This document shows, one piece after another, positions 35,046 to 43,049 of a stretch of DNA of 64,000 bases. Source of the DNA: Lacibacter sediminis (lineage in GTDB: Bacteria > Bacteroidota > Bacteroidia > Chitinophagales > Chitinophagaceae); NCBI RefSeq assembly GCF_014168535.1, contig NZ_CP060007.1, positions 4,092,001 to 4,156,000 on the forward strand, in the 5' to 3' direction. The notes below the pieces were generated by a model. It was not told the origin of the DNA. It saw only the letters and a list, made by a program, of their open reading frames with translations, and searched no databases. The translations under genes and the position numbers were made by a program. The number at the start of each line of letters is the position of its first letter. Position 1 is the first letter of the stretch.

Positions 35046-35399
35046 ATGAAGTGGCAGGCTAAACATACCTCACTTGTTGTAATAGCCGCAGGCTTTGCAG
35101 TTTTGTATTTGTTTTCCCGCAAAGAATGGTTGCTAACGCCTATTGGTGTTTGTTTTATTGGTTTCATCTTAGGCCCGGTTGGAGACCTTATCCATATTAT
35201 CTGGTTGCAGTTGGCGAAAGTGCTGGGGTATATCAACAGCCGGATCATCTTGTCCATTTTATTTTTCCTTCTGTTATCTCCATTAGCACTTTTCAGAAAA
35301 CTGTTTCAACCAAAAAACCAACCCTATCAATCGTTGAAAAGTTTTTTCACTACACGCAATCATGTTTACACGAAAGAAGATCTTCAGACTCCCTGGTAG
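35046..35399 (+). CDS. SxtJ-family membrane protein
   Basis: 117 residues with two to three membrane helices (about 7-45 and 75-92) and a basic linker with FRKLFQPKNQ. It resembles SxtJ, the uncharacterised partner of the carbamoyltransferase SxtI in saxitoxin clusters, and follows DUF5989 with no gap. Probably part of a membrane carbamoylation complex (inference). Its stop abuts the stop of the convergent minus-strand gene, leaving no room for a terminator. Confidence 0.78.
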   Translation: MKWQAKHTSLVVIAAGFAVLYLFSRKEWLLTPIGVCFIGFILGPVGDLIHIIWLQLAKVLGYINSRIILSILFFLLLSPLALFRKLFQPKNQPYQSLKSFFTTRNHVYTKEDLQTPW

Positions 35400-36125
35400 T
35401 TAGCTATTTCGTAACGACAATTTTAATCGTAGCAAATAAACAAACGTATTGACGGCACCTTTCAGCATCATTATTGAAAAGCCAGTGCCTGTTCTGGGCT
35501 TCCTGAAATTCTGCTTTACCTGTAAAACTTTGATCCTTCGTTTTTCTTTTACAAACAAAGCACTTAACAGCACATTCGGGGCAAAACACTTAACTGGTAT
35601 TTTTTCAATAGAAGATTGAAGTACTTCCAAACGGATAAGCCTGTAAGGACAATTACTGTCCTTTATCCCACTTCCAAAAAACAACCGAATGCTGAATGAT
35701 GAAAGAGCTGAAAGAAATTTTCTGAAAATACCTGTTTGCTTTTCTATAATACGTTCACCCAGCAATACATCATACAACTTTCGCTCTTCCCAAAAAGAGC
35801 GAAATACATGATGATCTAACTCATGATCTGAGTCAACTTGAAAAACCCATTCTGCAGCATCGCTTTCTTTGTAAGCCTGTATCAATGTTGAACCATGACC
35901 ACTATTGGGTTTATGAATTACTTCAATTCGCTGATTTGACCTTGCAAGTTCATCCAACAACAACCCGGATTGATCTTTTGATCCATCATTGTAAAAGCGG
36001 ATAACGAAATCAATATTCAATCCTTGCAATATTCTTACCCAGTCCTTAACAAATTCTTTTAATATACCTGCTTCATTATATACAGGTACCAGCACAATGA
36101 GTTCCCTGGAGTTAAGGTGTTGCAT
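35400..36125 (-). CDS. Family 2 glycosyltransferase, dolichol-phosphate-mannose-synthase-like
   Basis: 241 residues. VLVPVYNEAG (about 11-20), RFYNDGSKDQS, and the DxD-equivalent QVDSDHELD (about 96-104). No C-terminal membrane helices of the GtrB type, although the end is hydrophobic. Enzymes of this group make polyprenyl-phosphate sugars or extend lipid-linked glycans. The gene overlaps the GT-C membrane protein upstream by 14 bp; polyprenyl-phosphate-sugar synthases are natural partners of GT-C enzymes. Confidence 0.82.
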   Translation of the reverse strand: MQHLNSRELIVLVPVYNEAGILKEFVKDWVRILQGLNIDFVIRFYNDGSKDQSGLLLDELARSNQRIEVIHKPNSGHGSTLIQAYKESDAAEWVFQVDSDHELDHHVFRSFWEERKLYDVLLGERIIEKQTGIFRKFLSALSSFSIRLFFGSGIKDSNCPYRLIRLEVLQSSIEKIPVKCFAPNVLLSALFVKEKRRIKVLQVKQNFRKPRTGTGFSIMMLKGAVNTFVYLLRLKLSLRNS

Positions 36126-37599
36126 TTGTATTTCGCTTAAAGAGAATGTAGTCGTGTTTCCTGTATTGCTCTGTATAATTTTTCTTCAGGTAATCTTCCC
36201 ATTGTTCCTGGAATGCTTTACGATCAACGGGGTTTTTCAAATAAAAATCCAATACATAGGTCGTCTTGTTTTTGTCCAGGCTCGCCATGATCTCTTTGAT
36301 CACATTTCCATCCTTATCAAAATTTTCAAGATGCTGACTGTATTGTGTGGTATAAACCCATTTGGCAGGCGAAAGAGTATTGAGATTATTATTAAGTCCA
36401 AGAAAGGGTGTATGCCCCATAACGAATAATTGCCCATCCTTATTTCTTACATCCTGCAGTTGTTGCGTTAATTCCTCAATTTGAAAATACGTTGCTGAAT
36501 ATTTTAGTTTTCGAATACTGCTGAACGAATTCTTCCACATACCAAAAAATAACACTGCCGTAAAAACAAAGATTAACGGTTTTAAATATCGTTTAGGAAA
36601 ATATTGCTCGCTTTCTTTTGCAATTAACATTGCCGATATAGCAACAACAGCACTGAATGTAAGCAGGTAATGATAAACAGCAATGTAATCAATAATGCGG
36701 CCTGCAAATACTTTTACACAAAGACTGATCAATAGTGTAAAGAAACAGGCAAGGTGTAATGATACATTTTTCCTTTTTATGAGGTAGTAAGTATGTAATG
36801 CCAGCAAAGGGAACACAAGGAACATGAATCTCGTGTGAAAGAGGATGCTGAGTGTGCCCGTAATTTTATATAGCGCAGGCCTGCGGCTTTCGTAAACGAA
36901 AAAATTAAAAAGGTAACTCTGCTCCCAGTAATCAGTAAGTCCTCCGTTTATTGCAATCCAGATTATCAGTGGTGCTGTCACCAACAAAAAACCCGCAGCC
37001 ATCAGCAATATCCGTTTAAAAACCAGCGCTGCATTTGCCTTGCTACCGTCTAACGCTTTTGCAAACAGGTAATACATCACAAATGGAAATGCCAGTATCA
37101 TCTCTTCCTGCTGCATATGAAAAACAAGGGCACACAATACGCCTGAGAGTAAATACTTTTTGCCCGGGTTCATCAGTATCACAGAAAAAAGTATTGCCAG
37201 GAAACAGGCTGCATATTCTCTTGTAAGCAACCCCGACATTAAAATAAAAGGTGGCAATAAGCAAATGAGAAAAATAACGGGATACAACCAGGGGTTTGAA
37301 AGTTTATGATACTTCGCAGCTTTATAAATAAAAAGACTGGCGATCCATTTCGTGAGCACACCTAATAAATAATAACCCCATGCTTTAAACGGCCATGCTA
37401 ATGCCAGCATTAAAAAGATCAACGGTGGTTTATGATCAAAGAAAGTTTTGTAAGGTATCTGCCCTTTCCAGATCGTCATGGCTCCATAGATGAACACTTG
37501 CTTATCGTGCCCAACTCCTGTAAGTGTAGGGAAAAGTGAAATACTCAATACCATTGTTATCAGTAACAATACAATTGCGTTCAGTTTATCTCTATTCAT
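36112..37599 (-). CDS. GT-C membrane glycosyltransferase (GT39/ArnT-like)
   Basis: 495 residues with about 11 membrane helices. The first periplasmic loop carries GHDKQVFIYGAMTIWKG and then FFDHKPPLIF, the D-H-K-P-P pattern of PMT/ArnT-type enzymes that use polyprenyl-phosphate sugars outside the membrane. A C-terminal soluble part (about 355-495) follows the helices. It overlaps glf upstream by 4 bp and the GT2 downstream by 14 bp, so the three form one operon. Confidence 0.8.
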   Translation of the reverse strand: MNRDKLNAIVLLLITMVLSISLFPTLTGVGHDKQVFIYGAMTIWKGQIPYKTFFDHKPPLIFLMLALAWPFKAWGYYLLGVLTKWIASLFIYKAAKYHKLSNPWLYPVIFLICLLPPFILMSGLLTREYAACFLAILFSVILMNPGKKYLLSGVLCALVFHMQQEEMILAFPFVMYYLFAKALDGSKANAALVFKRILLMAAGFLLVTAPLIIWIAINGGLTDYWEQSYLFNFFVYESRRPALYKITGTLSILFHTRFMFLVFPLLALHTYYLIKRKNVSLHLACFFTLLISLCVKVFAGRIIDYIAVYHYLLTFSAVVAISAMLIAKESEQYFPKRYLKPLIFVFTAVLFFGMWKNSFSSIRKLKYSATYFQIEELTQQLQDVRNKDGQLFVMGHTPFLGLNNNLNTLSPAKWVYTTQYSQHLENFDKDGNVIKEIMASLDKNKTTYVLDFYLKNPVDRKAFQEQWEDYLKKNYTEQYRKHDYILFKRNTNATP

Positions 37600-38741
37600 G
37601 AAGTATGCAAAGTTTTTATTTGATCATCAAAAATTTCCAATGCCCGGTTAATGGTTTCGTGCATATCATAATACTTGTAGTCACCCAACCGGCCTGCTAC
37701 AATAAGATTCTTTTCCTGGCCGACTAATTTTCTATACTCTTTAGCAAGTGCTATATTCTCAGCATTGGGTATGGGATAAAAAGGTTCGCTTCCATCATCT
37801 GCTTTTGAATACTCTGTAAATACAATCGTTTTTTCTTTTGTATAACTACGTTCGGGATGAAGATGTCTTGGTTCGTGCTGTCTTGTATACGGAACAGCAA
37901 CATCTGCAAAATTCATAACACTTGTCCCTTGATAATCTTCAACACCAACTACCTGTTTCTCAAATTGCAGCGTACGCCAATTCAGTTTACCAAGCGAATA
38001 ATTAAAATAACGATCAAGCGGACCACTGTAAATAATTGTTGCATCGGCGGCAAGTTGATCTTTCACATCAAAAAAGTCAGTATTCAATCGCACATCAATC
38101 AACGGATCACTCAACAAGTTTTCAAAAATGGCGGTATATCCATTCGAGGGTACACCTTGATATGTTGAGAAATAATAGTTCTCATCATAATTTTTTCTGA
38201 AGGGCAACCTACTTAAAAGATCTGCCGGCAATTTCGCAGGGTCAGTTTGCCATTGCTTGGCTGAATATCCTCTTATAAAAGCCTCATATAACTGTCTTCC
38301 CACAAGGCTGATCGCTTTTGCTTCGAATGAAGAGGTATCGCTTATATTTTCCTTTGCTGCCTGTTGATGCAAAAACTCTTCTACCTCAAATGGCTTTAAC
38401 GACAAGGAAAAAAAGCTATTGATCGTTTCAAGGTTTATTGGCAATTGGTACACTTTACCTTCATGCGTAGTAAGTACCTGGTGCCGGTATTGATTAAAGG
38501 AAGTGAACTGGTTAATGTAGTTCCATACCCGTTCGTTGGAGGTATGAAAAATATGTGTGCCATATTTGTGAAATTCGATCCCGGTTTCAGGGTCAGTTTC
38601 CGAATAGCAATTTCCTCCAATATGTCCCCTCTTTTCCAGCACCAGCACTGGCTTTTTTAAAACAGAGGCAATTCGTTCCGCCAAAACCGAGCCCAGAAAA
38701 CCGCTTCCGGCAATAACATATTTATAGTCAGATATCTGCAT
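37596..38741 (-). CDS. glf: UDP-galactopyranose mutase
   Basis: FAD enzyme converting UDP-galactopyranose to UDP-galactofuranose. 381 residues, normal length. FAD motif VIAGSGFLGSVLAER (about 9-23) with FLG where LFG or FSG is commoner, then VLEKRGHIGGNCYSE, the substrate-loop region YGTHIFHTSN, FIRGYSAKQW and AGRLGDYKYYDMHE near the end. It predicts a galactofuranose-containing glycan. First gene of the minus-strand operon, with a promoter at 38747-38754. Confidence 0.94.
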   Translation of the reverse strand: MQISDYKYVIAGSGFLGSVLAERIASVLKKPVLVLEKRGHIGGNCYSETDPETGIEFHKYGTHIFHTSNERVWNYINQFTSFNQYRHQVLTTHEGKVYQLPINLETINSFFSLSLKPFEVEEFLHQQAAKENISDTSSFEAKAISLVGRQLYEAFIRGYSAKQWQTDPAKLPADLLSRLPFRKNYDENYYFSTYQGVPSNGYTAIFENLLSDPLIDVRLNTDFFDVKDQLAADATIIYSGPLDRYFNYSLGKLNWRTLQFEKQVVGVEDYQGTSVMNFADVAVPYTRQHEPRHLHPERSYTKEKTIVFTEYSKADDGSEPFYPIPNAENIALAKEYRKLVGQEKNLIVAGRLGDYKYYDMHETINRALEIFDDQIKTLHTS

Positions 38742-38746
38742 CCATA

Positions 38747-38754
38747 CAAATATA
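38747..38754 (-). promoter_or_regulatory. -7 element of the glf operon
   Basis: On the minus strand this reads TATATTTG (TAnnTTTG), 5 bp before the glf ATG at 38741; the mRNA is likely leaderless. Confidence 0.55.
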
Positions 38755-38860
38755 GGGGCTGTAATTTTCTAATAGCCGCAGGTTGTAAGTAAACAAATCA
38801 GTGTTAGTTGTTCAGTTAGATAAAGTGCAAAAAAATCTCTCAAAATTTTTCACACAACCG

Positions 38861-38868
38861 TACATTTG
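38861..38868 (+). promoter_or_regulatory. -7 element of the carB C-terminal gene
   Basis: TACATTTG matches TAnnTTTG, 7 bp before ATG 38876. It shows independent expression of the second carB half. Confidence 0.55.
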
Positions 38869-38875
38869 CACCGCA

Positions 38876-40069
38876 ATGGCAAATACGATCCTCCACAACG
38901 AATCCATTCCATCTCAACGTAAAAAAATTATTGTTCTCGGCAGTGGTCCCAACCGCATTGGTCAGGGTATCGAGTTCGATTACTGCTGTGTTCATGGTCT
39001 CCTCGCCATTAAAGAATGTGGCTACGAAGCGATCATGGTGAACTGTAACCCCGAAACCGTAAGTACCGACTTCGATATGGCTGACAAGCTGTATTTTGAA
39101 CCGGTGAACTGGGAGCATCTCTGGGAAATTATTGAGCTGGAAAAACCTTACGGTGTAATTGTACAGCTGGGCGGACAGACTGCCCTCAAGCTGGCAAAAC
39201 GTCTGCACGAAAGAGGCATCCGAATCATCGGTTCTTCATTCGACAGTATGGATATTGCCGAAGACCGTGGCCGCTTCAGCGATTTGTTGAAAGAACTGGA
39301 AATTCCTTATCCGAAATATGGCACAGCTTATACCACAGACGATGCCATTGAAGTGGCAAAAGAAGTTGGTTACCCGGTGCTGGTTCGTCCCAGCTATGTA
39401 TTGGGCGGACAAAGGATGCGTATCGTTATCAACGAAACCGAGCTGGAGAGTGCGGTGTTGAGTCTCATCAAACATTTGCCCGGCAATAAAATCCTTATCG
39501 ATCATTTCCTCGATCGCTGCCAGGAAGCCGAGATCGATGCGATTTACGATGGTGAGAATTTTCATATAATGGGTGTTATGGAACACATTGAACCTGCAGG
39601 TATTCACAGTGGCGATAGTCATGCAGTATTACCTGAGTTTAACCTTACACCATTGGTGGTTGCAACCATGGAAGAATATGCAAAGAAAATTGCGAAAGCA
39701 TTGAAAATACAAGGTCTTATCAACATCCAGTTTGCCATTAAAGATGGTAAAGTATTTGTGATCGAAGCCAATCCACGTGCAAGTCGCACCACGCCGTTCA
39801 TTGCAAAGGCCTACCAGATACCTTACCTCAACATTGCAACTAAAGTAATGATGGGAGTAAATAAACTCACCGACTTTACATTCGAGAAAAAACTAACCGG
39901 TTATGCTATTAAAGAACCGGTGTTCAGCTTCAGTAAATTCCCGAACGTAAACAAGGAGCTCGGACCAGAAATGAAGAGCACTGGTGAAGCCATCCGCTTT
40001 ATAAAAAACCTTCGTGATCCTTACTTCCGCCAGTTGTATAAAGACAGAAGTATGTATCTCAGTAAATAA
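38876..40069 (+). CDS. carB: Carbamoyl-phosphate synthase large subunit, C-terminal half (split gene)
   Basis: 397 residues covering the second (carbamate-phosphorylating) ATP-grasp domain: LGSGPNRIGQGIEFDYCCVH (about 21-40), NCNPETVSTDFDMADKLYFE, VQLGGQTALKLA, VRPSYVLGGQ, MEHIEPAGIHSGDS and IEANPRASRTTPF. It ends FRQLYKDRSMYLSK with no MGS-like allosteric domain, as in other Bacteroidota CarB. It starts with a ten-residue leader followed by NESIPSQRKK, the piece that joins the halves in intact proteins. Frame open to 38801, but the promoter element fixes ATG 38876. Together the halves total 945 residues. Confidence 0.95.
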   Translation: MANTILHNESIPSQRKKIIVLGSGPNRIGQGIEFDYCCVHGLLAIKECGYEAIMVNCNPETVSTDFDMADKLYFEPVNWEHLWEIIELEKPYGVIVQLGGQTALKLAKRLHERGIRIIGSSFDSMDIAEDRGRFSDLLKELEIPYPKYGTAYTTDDAIEVAKEVGYPVLVRPSYVLGGQRMRIVINETELESAVLSLIKHLPGNKILIDHFLDRCQEAEIDAIYDGENFHIMGVMEHIEPAGIHSGDSHAVLPEFNLTPLVVATMEEYAKKIAKALKIQGLINIQFAIKDGKVFVIEANPRASRTTPFIAKAYQIPYLNIATKVMMGVNKLTDFTFEKKLTGYAIKEPVFSFSKFPNVNKELGPEMKSTGEAIRFIKNLRDPYFRQLYKDRSMYLSK

Positions 40070-40074
40070 ATTTC

Positions 40075-40100
40075 AAACTCCGCACTTGCGGAGTTTTTTT
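40075..40100 (+). terminator. Rho-independent terminator after the carB C-terminal gene
   Basis: Stem AAACTCCGC / GCGGAGTTT (40075-40083, 40088-40096), loop ACTT, running into seven T. Confidence 0.85.
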
Positions 40101-40108
40101 ATGGCTGC

Positions 40109-40150
40109 CGGGAAGGCGATAAAACGGAAAGAAAACTTATCGCCTTCCCG
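40109..40150. repeat. Strong 14-bp hairpin downstream of carB
   Basis: CGGGAAGGCGATAA (40109-40122) is perfectly complementary to 40137-40150, with a 14-nt A-rich loop. No T-run follows, so it is not a standard terminator; possibly a repeat element or an mRNA 3' structure. Confidence 0.6.
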
Positions 40151-40203
40151 TCTTTCCGGCTCATTATTTTTTTGTTACAAGTTTTTGTGCTTCGTAGCAT
40201 CAC

Positions 40204-40225
40204 CTGTTGCGTCGCACTCTTGTAC
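40204..40225 (-). repeat. 22-bp dispersed repeat, copy 2 (inverted)
   Basis: Exact reverse complement of 29956-29977; reads CTGTTGCGTCGCACTC and on to TTGTAC on the plus strand. In the spacer between carB and the DinB-like gene. Confidence 0.75.
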
Positions 40226-40264
40226 TGCATTGCAGAAAGCGGCTATTCTTCTTAACTTAGAACT

Positions 40265-40735
40265 ATGAAAAACGAAGTACAATCGATCATCAGCAATCTC
40301 GAAAGAGTGTTAACCGGTCAGCCTTGGTATGGCGAAGCAGTAATGCCCATGCTGCGCAAAATTCATCCGGCAGTGGTGTACATCAATCCAAAAAATTCAC
40401 ATGCAGCCATTGAAATATTGTATCACATAATCACCTGGGCTGAGTTTACCTTAAGCCGTTTGCAAAACAAACAGGACTACGATCTCAAAACAGCCGAAGA
40501 AATAGATTGGCGCATGATCGACCCCAAAATTCATACCTGGGAAAAAGGATTGAACGAGTTTGAGCAAATTCACAAACAGATTGTTGCTGAACTGCAAACC
40601 AAAGACGATTCATTTTTGAAAGAAATGGTTGATTACAGGGAATACAATTTCCGCTTTCTCCTCAACGGGTTAATACAACATAACATTTACCACCTCGGTC
40701 AGATCGCCTACCTGAAAAATCTATTAGGCGAATAA
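40265..40735 (+). CDS. DinB/YfiT-like four-helix metalloprotein
   Basis: 156 residues, all helical. The metal-binding His triad of the DinB_2 group is visible: His54 in ILYHIITW, and His139/His143 in QHNIYHLGQI near the C-terminus. Such proteins include thiol-transferases and many of unknown role. It is a single gene with no TAnnTTTG seen upstream. Confidence 0.82.
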   Translation: MKNEVQSIISNLERVLTGQPWYGEAVMPMLRKIHPAVVYINPKNSHAAIEILYHIITWAEFTLSRLQNKQDYDLKTAEEIDWRMIDPKIHTWEKGLNEFEQIHKQIVAELQTKDDSFLKEMVDYREYNFRFLLNGLIQHNIYHLGQIAYLKNLLGE

Positions 40736-40913
40736 TATAGCTCACACCTGCCCGCCGTAAGCCATGCAGGCGGGGATTGCACGGTTGCTCACAGATTTTT
40801 TATTTCGTCTGTGTGTTTCTGTGAAATCAGTGAGTTACCCTTCAGCAAAAAAGGGTTAAATCCCCCCTGTCAATTCGCAGTGTCAGTTTCTATTTTGCCG
40901 GAAATAGCTGCTG

Positions 40914-42983
40914 ATGATACCTGTCTGGAAAAACATTCCATTTTTACGCATTATCATTCCGTTAAGCACTGGTATTTTAACCGGATGGTATTTTTCATTA
41001 CACTGGCAGGTTCCTTTAATTGCGTCCATCATTGCACTTCCGTTTTTCCTTTACCTGCAGTTCAGCGGCGAGCGAAGCAGGTACTATAACAGTTGGCTCG
41101 ATGGATTTTCGTTCAACATCATTTTCATTTCTTTTGGTATTGCACTAACATGGCTGCAACAAAAGCCACATCAACCAAATTGGGCCGGTCATTTTTATAA
41201 AGAAGGCGATGTGGTGCAATTACGTTTATTGGAACCATTAAGTGAACGGGAGAAAACGTACAAAGCACTTAGTGAGATCAGCGTTGTTTATCATCTGCAA
41301 AAAGCAAGAAAGGTAACAGGCAGGGCGATGATCTATTTCCGAAAGGATAGCATTGCGCCTGCCTTGCAATACGGCGATGCCATTCTTGTGCGCAGCAACT
41401 TACAGGAAATAAAAAATGCAGGTAACCCCGGCAGTTTCGATTACAAGCGCTATGCTTTGTTCAACGGCATCACACATCAGCTCTTTGTAAAATCAGATGA
41501 GTATAGAAAACTACCTGTGCAACAAACATCACTCTTCAATGAAAAGATATACGGGTTTAGAACTTATATTCTGAAAACCATTCGCAAATATGTAAAGGGC
41601 GATATGGAAAGCAGCATTGCAGAAGCCTTGCTCATCGGCTACCGTGATGATCTCGACAGAGATCTGGTGCAGGCTTACAGCAATACAGGTGTAGTGCATA
41701 TCATTGCCGTAAGCGGCATGCATCTTGGATTGATCTATGGCTTACTGATGTTTCTATTAAAGGGGCTGAACCGAAACAAGCGTTTGAAAGTAATAAAAGC
41801 TATTTTGATCATTACGTTATTGTGGCTGTTCAGTTTATTAACAGGTGCAAGTGCATCAGTATTAAGAGCGGTACTCATGTTTACCTGTATTGCAGGAGGC
41901 GATCTGCTTGGTAAGAAAGGAAATATTTACAACAGCATGGCTTTATCAGCTGTGGTGTTGCTATTCTTCAATCCGTTTCTATTATGGGATGTAGGCTTTC
42001 AATTATCCTATGCCGCAGTGTTGAGCATTGTTCTCTTTATGAAACCTATTTACAACTGGTTCGCTATTCAAAACAAATTATTAGATGGGCTTTGGAAATT
42101 AAATGCACTCACACTCTCTGCGCAAATTTTAACGTTGCCGCTTTGCATGTATCATTTTCACCAGGCACCAACATTATTTCTCATCACTAATTTAATTGCT
42201 GTTCCATTATCAAGTCTGGTTCTGTATGCTTTGATATTATTGATGGTTGTATCACCAATCGCTGTACTTGCAAATGCAACCGGCTGGCTCATTACAAAAA
42301 TGCTTTGGCTCATGAATCAATTCATTCTTTGGGTTGATCATTTTCGTTTTGCAGTAGTGGATGGTATTCAACATGCACCCATCCAAACCATTTTGCTGTA
42401 TGCAATTATTGCAGCAGCAGGCATCTGGCTCATTGAGAAAAACAAAACTGCTTTTCGTTGGCTACTCGGCTTTGTCGTTTGCTTCTTTGCTTTGCAGGCA
42501 TTTTATCGCTATCAAACAATACAGCAAAAAAAGCTCATTGTGTATAATCTGTCGCAACACACTGCTATTGATTTTATGTTGGGCGATCAATATTATTTCG
42601 CTGGTGATGCGGTGTTATTACAAGATGGTTTCCTGCGTAACTTTCACCTCAAACCTTCCCGTATTGCACACCGTACCTATGAGCAGCCAAATATCAATCC
42701 AACAACAAACAAAACCTGGACAGTCAACAACAAAACCATCCTTCACATCAACCAATCTTACCGCTACGATTCAACAATTCAAATCAACGCTGACGTAGTC
42801 ATCATCTCCCAAAACCCCAAACTCTACCTCAACCAATTACAGAAAACAATCAACTGTAAGTTGCTGGTCTTCGACAGTTCCAACCCGCAATGGAAGCTCA
42901 AATACTGGAAAGCCGATTGTCAAAAACTCGGCATTAACTATTTCTGCACAAGTGAGCAGGGCGCTTTTGTGATGAACCTGTAG
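40914..42983 (+). CDS. comEC: ComEC/Rec2-family DNA uptake channel
   Basis: 689 residues. N-terminal helices and an OB-like domain (DUF4131, about 30-200), then the competence domain with VHIIAVSGMHLGLIYGLL (about 262-279), GASASVLRAVLM and about eight further helices. The last ~150 residues show remnants of a beta-lactamase-like fold but no HxHxDH metal motif, so the nuclease-like domain of longer ComEC is lacking or degenerate. With comM in the same window, the organism may be capable of transformation. A TATTTTG (40891-40897) may be its promoter. Confidence 0.87.
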   Translation: MIPVWKNIPFLRIIIPLSTGILTGWYFSLHWQVPLIASIIALPFFLYLQFSGERSRYYNSWLDGFSFNIIFISFGIALTWLQQKPHQPNWAGHFYKEGDVVQLRLLEPLSEREKTYKALSEISVVYHLQKARKVTGRAMIYFRKDSIAPALQYGDAILVRSNLQEIKNAGNPGSFDYKRYALFNGITHQLFVKSDEYRKLPVQQTSLFNEKIYGFRTYILKTIRKYVKGDMESSIAEALLIGYRDDLDRDLVQAYSNTGVVHIIAVSGMHLGLIYGLLMFLLKGLNRNKRLKVIKAILIITLLWLFSLLTGASASVLRAVLMFTCIAGGDLLGKKGNIYNSMALSAVVLLFFNPFLLWDVGFQLSYAAVLSIVLFMKPIYNWFAIQNKLLDGLWKLNALTLSAQILTLPLCMYHFHQAPTLFLITNLIAVPLSSLVLYALILLMVVSPIAVLANATGWLITKMLWLMNQFILWVDHFRFAVVDGIQHAPIQTILLYAIIAAAGIWLIEKNKTAFRWLLGFVVCFFALQAFYRYQTIQQKKLIVYNLSQHTAIDFMLGDQYYFAGDAVLLQDGFLRNFHLKPSRIAHRTYEQPNINPTTNKTWTVNNKTILHINQSYRYDSTIQINADVVIISQNPKLYLNQLQKTINCKLLVFDSSNPQWKLKYWKADCQKLGINYFCTSEQGAFVMNL

Positions 42984-42996
42984 AGGCTTACCTTTG
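42966..42996 (+). promoter_or_regulatory. purH promoter
   Basis: TTTG (42966-42969), 19 bp, TACCTTTG (42989-42996): full match to the Bacteroidota -33/-7 consensus, overlapping the 3' end of comEC. Leader about 45-50 nt. Confidence 0.65.
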
Positions 42997-43049
42997 CGGC
43001 TTCTAAAATAGAATGCCACCCTCTGTGGCCCAAAAACTTTCACCTTGTT

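Noticed and set aside
30087..40069. carB split as a sequencing frameshift or decayed pseudogene
   Set aside because: 7 kb of intact genes lie between the parts, the break is at a domain boundary, and each part has its own start, promoter element and terminator.
40736..40913. Possible RNA gene in the spacer before comEC
   Set aside because: Only a GC-rich hairpin (GCCCGCC...GGCGGG) and low-complexity sequence; no tRNA or known RNA fold seen.
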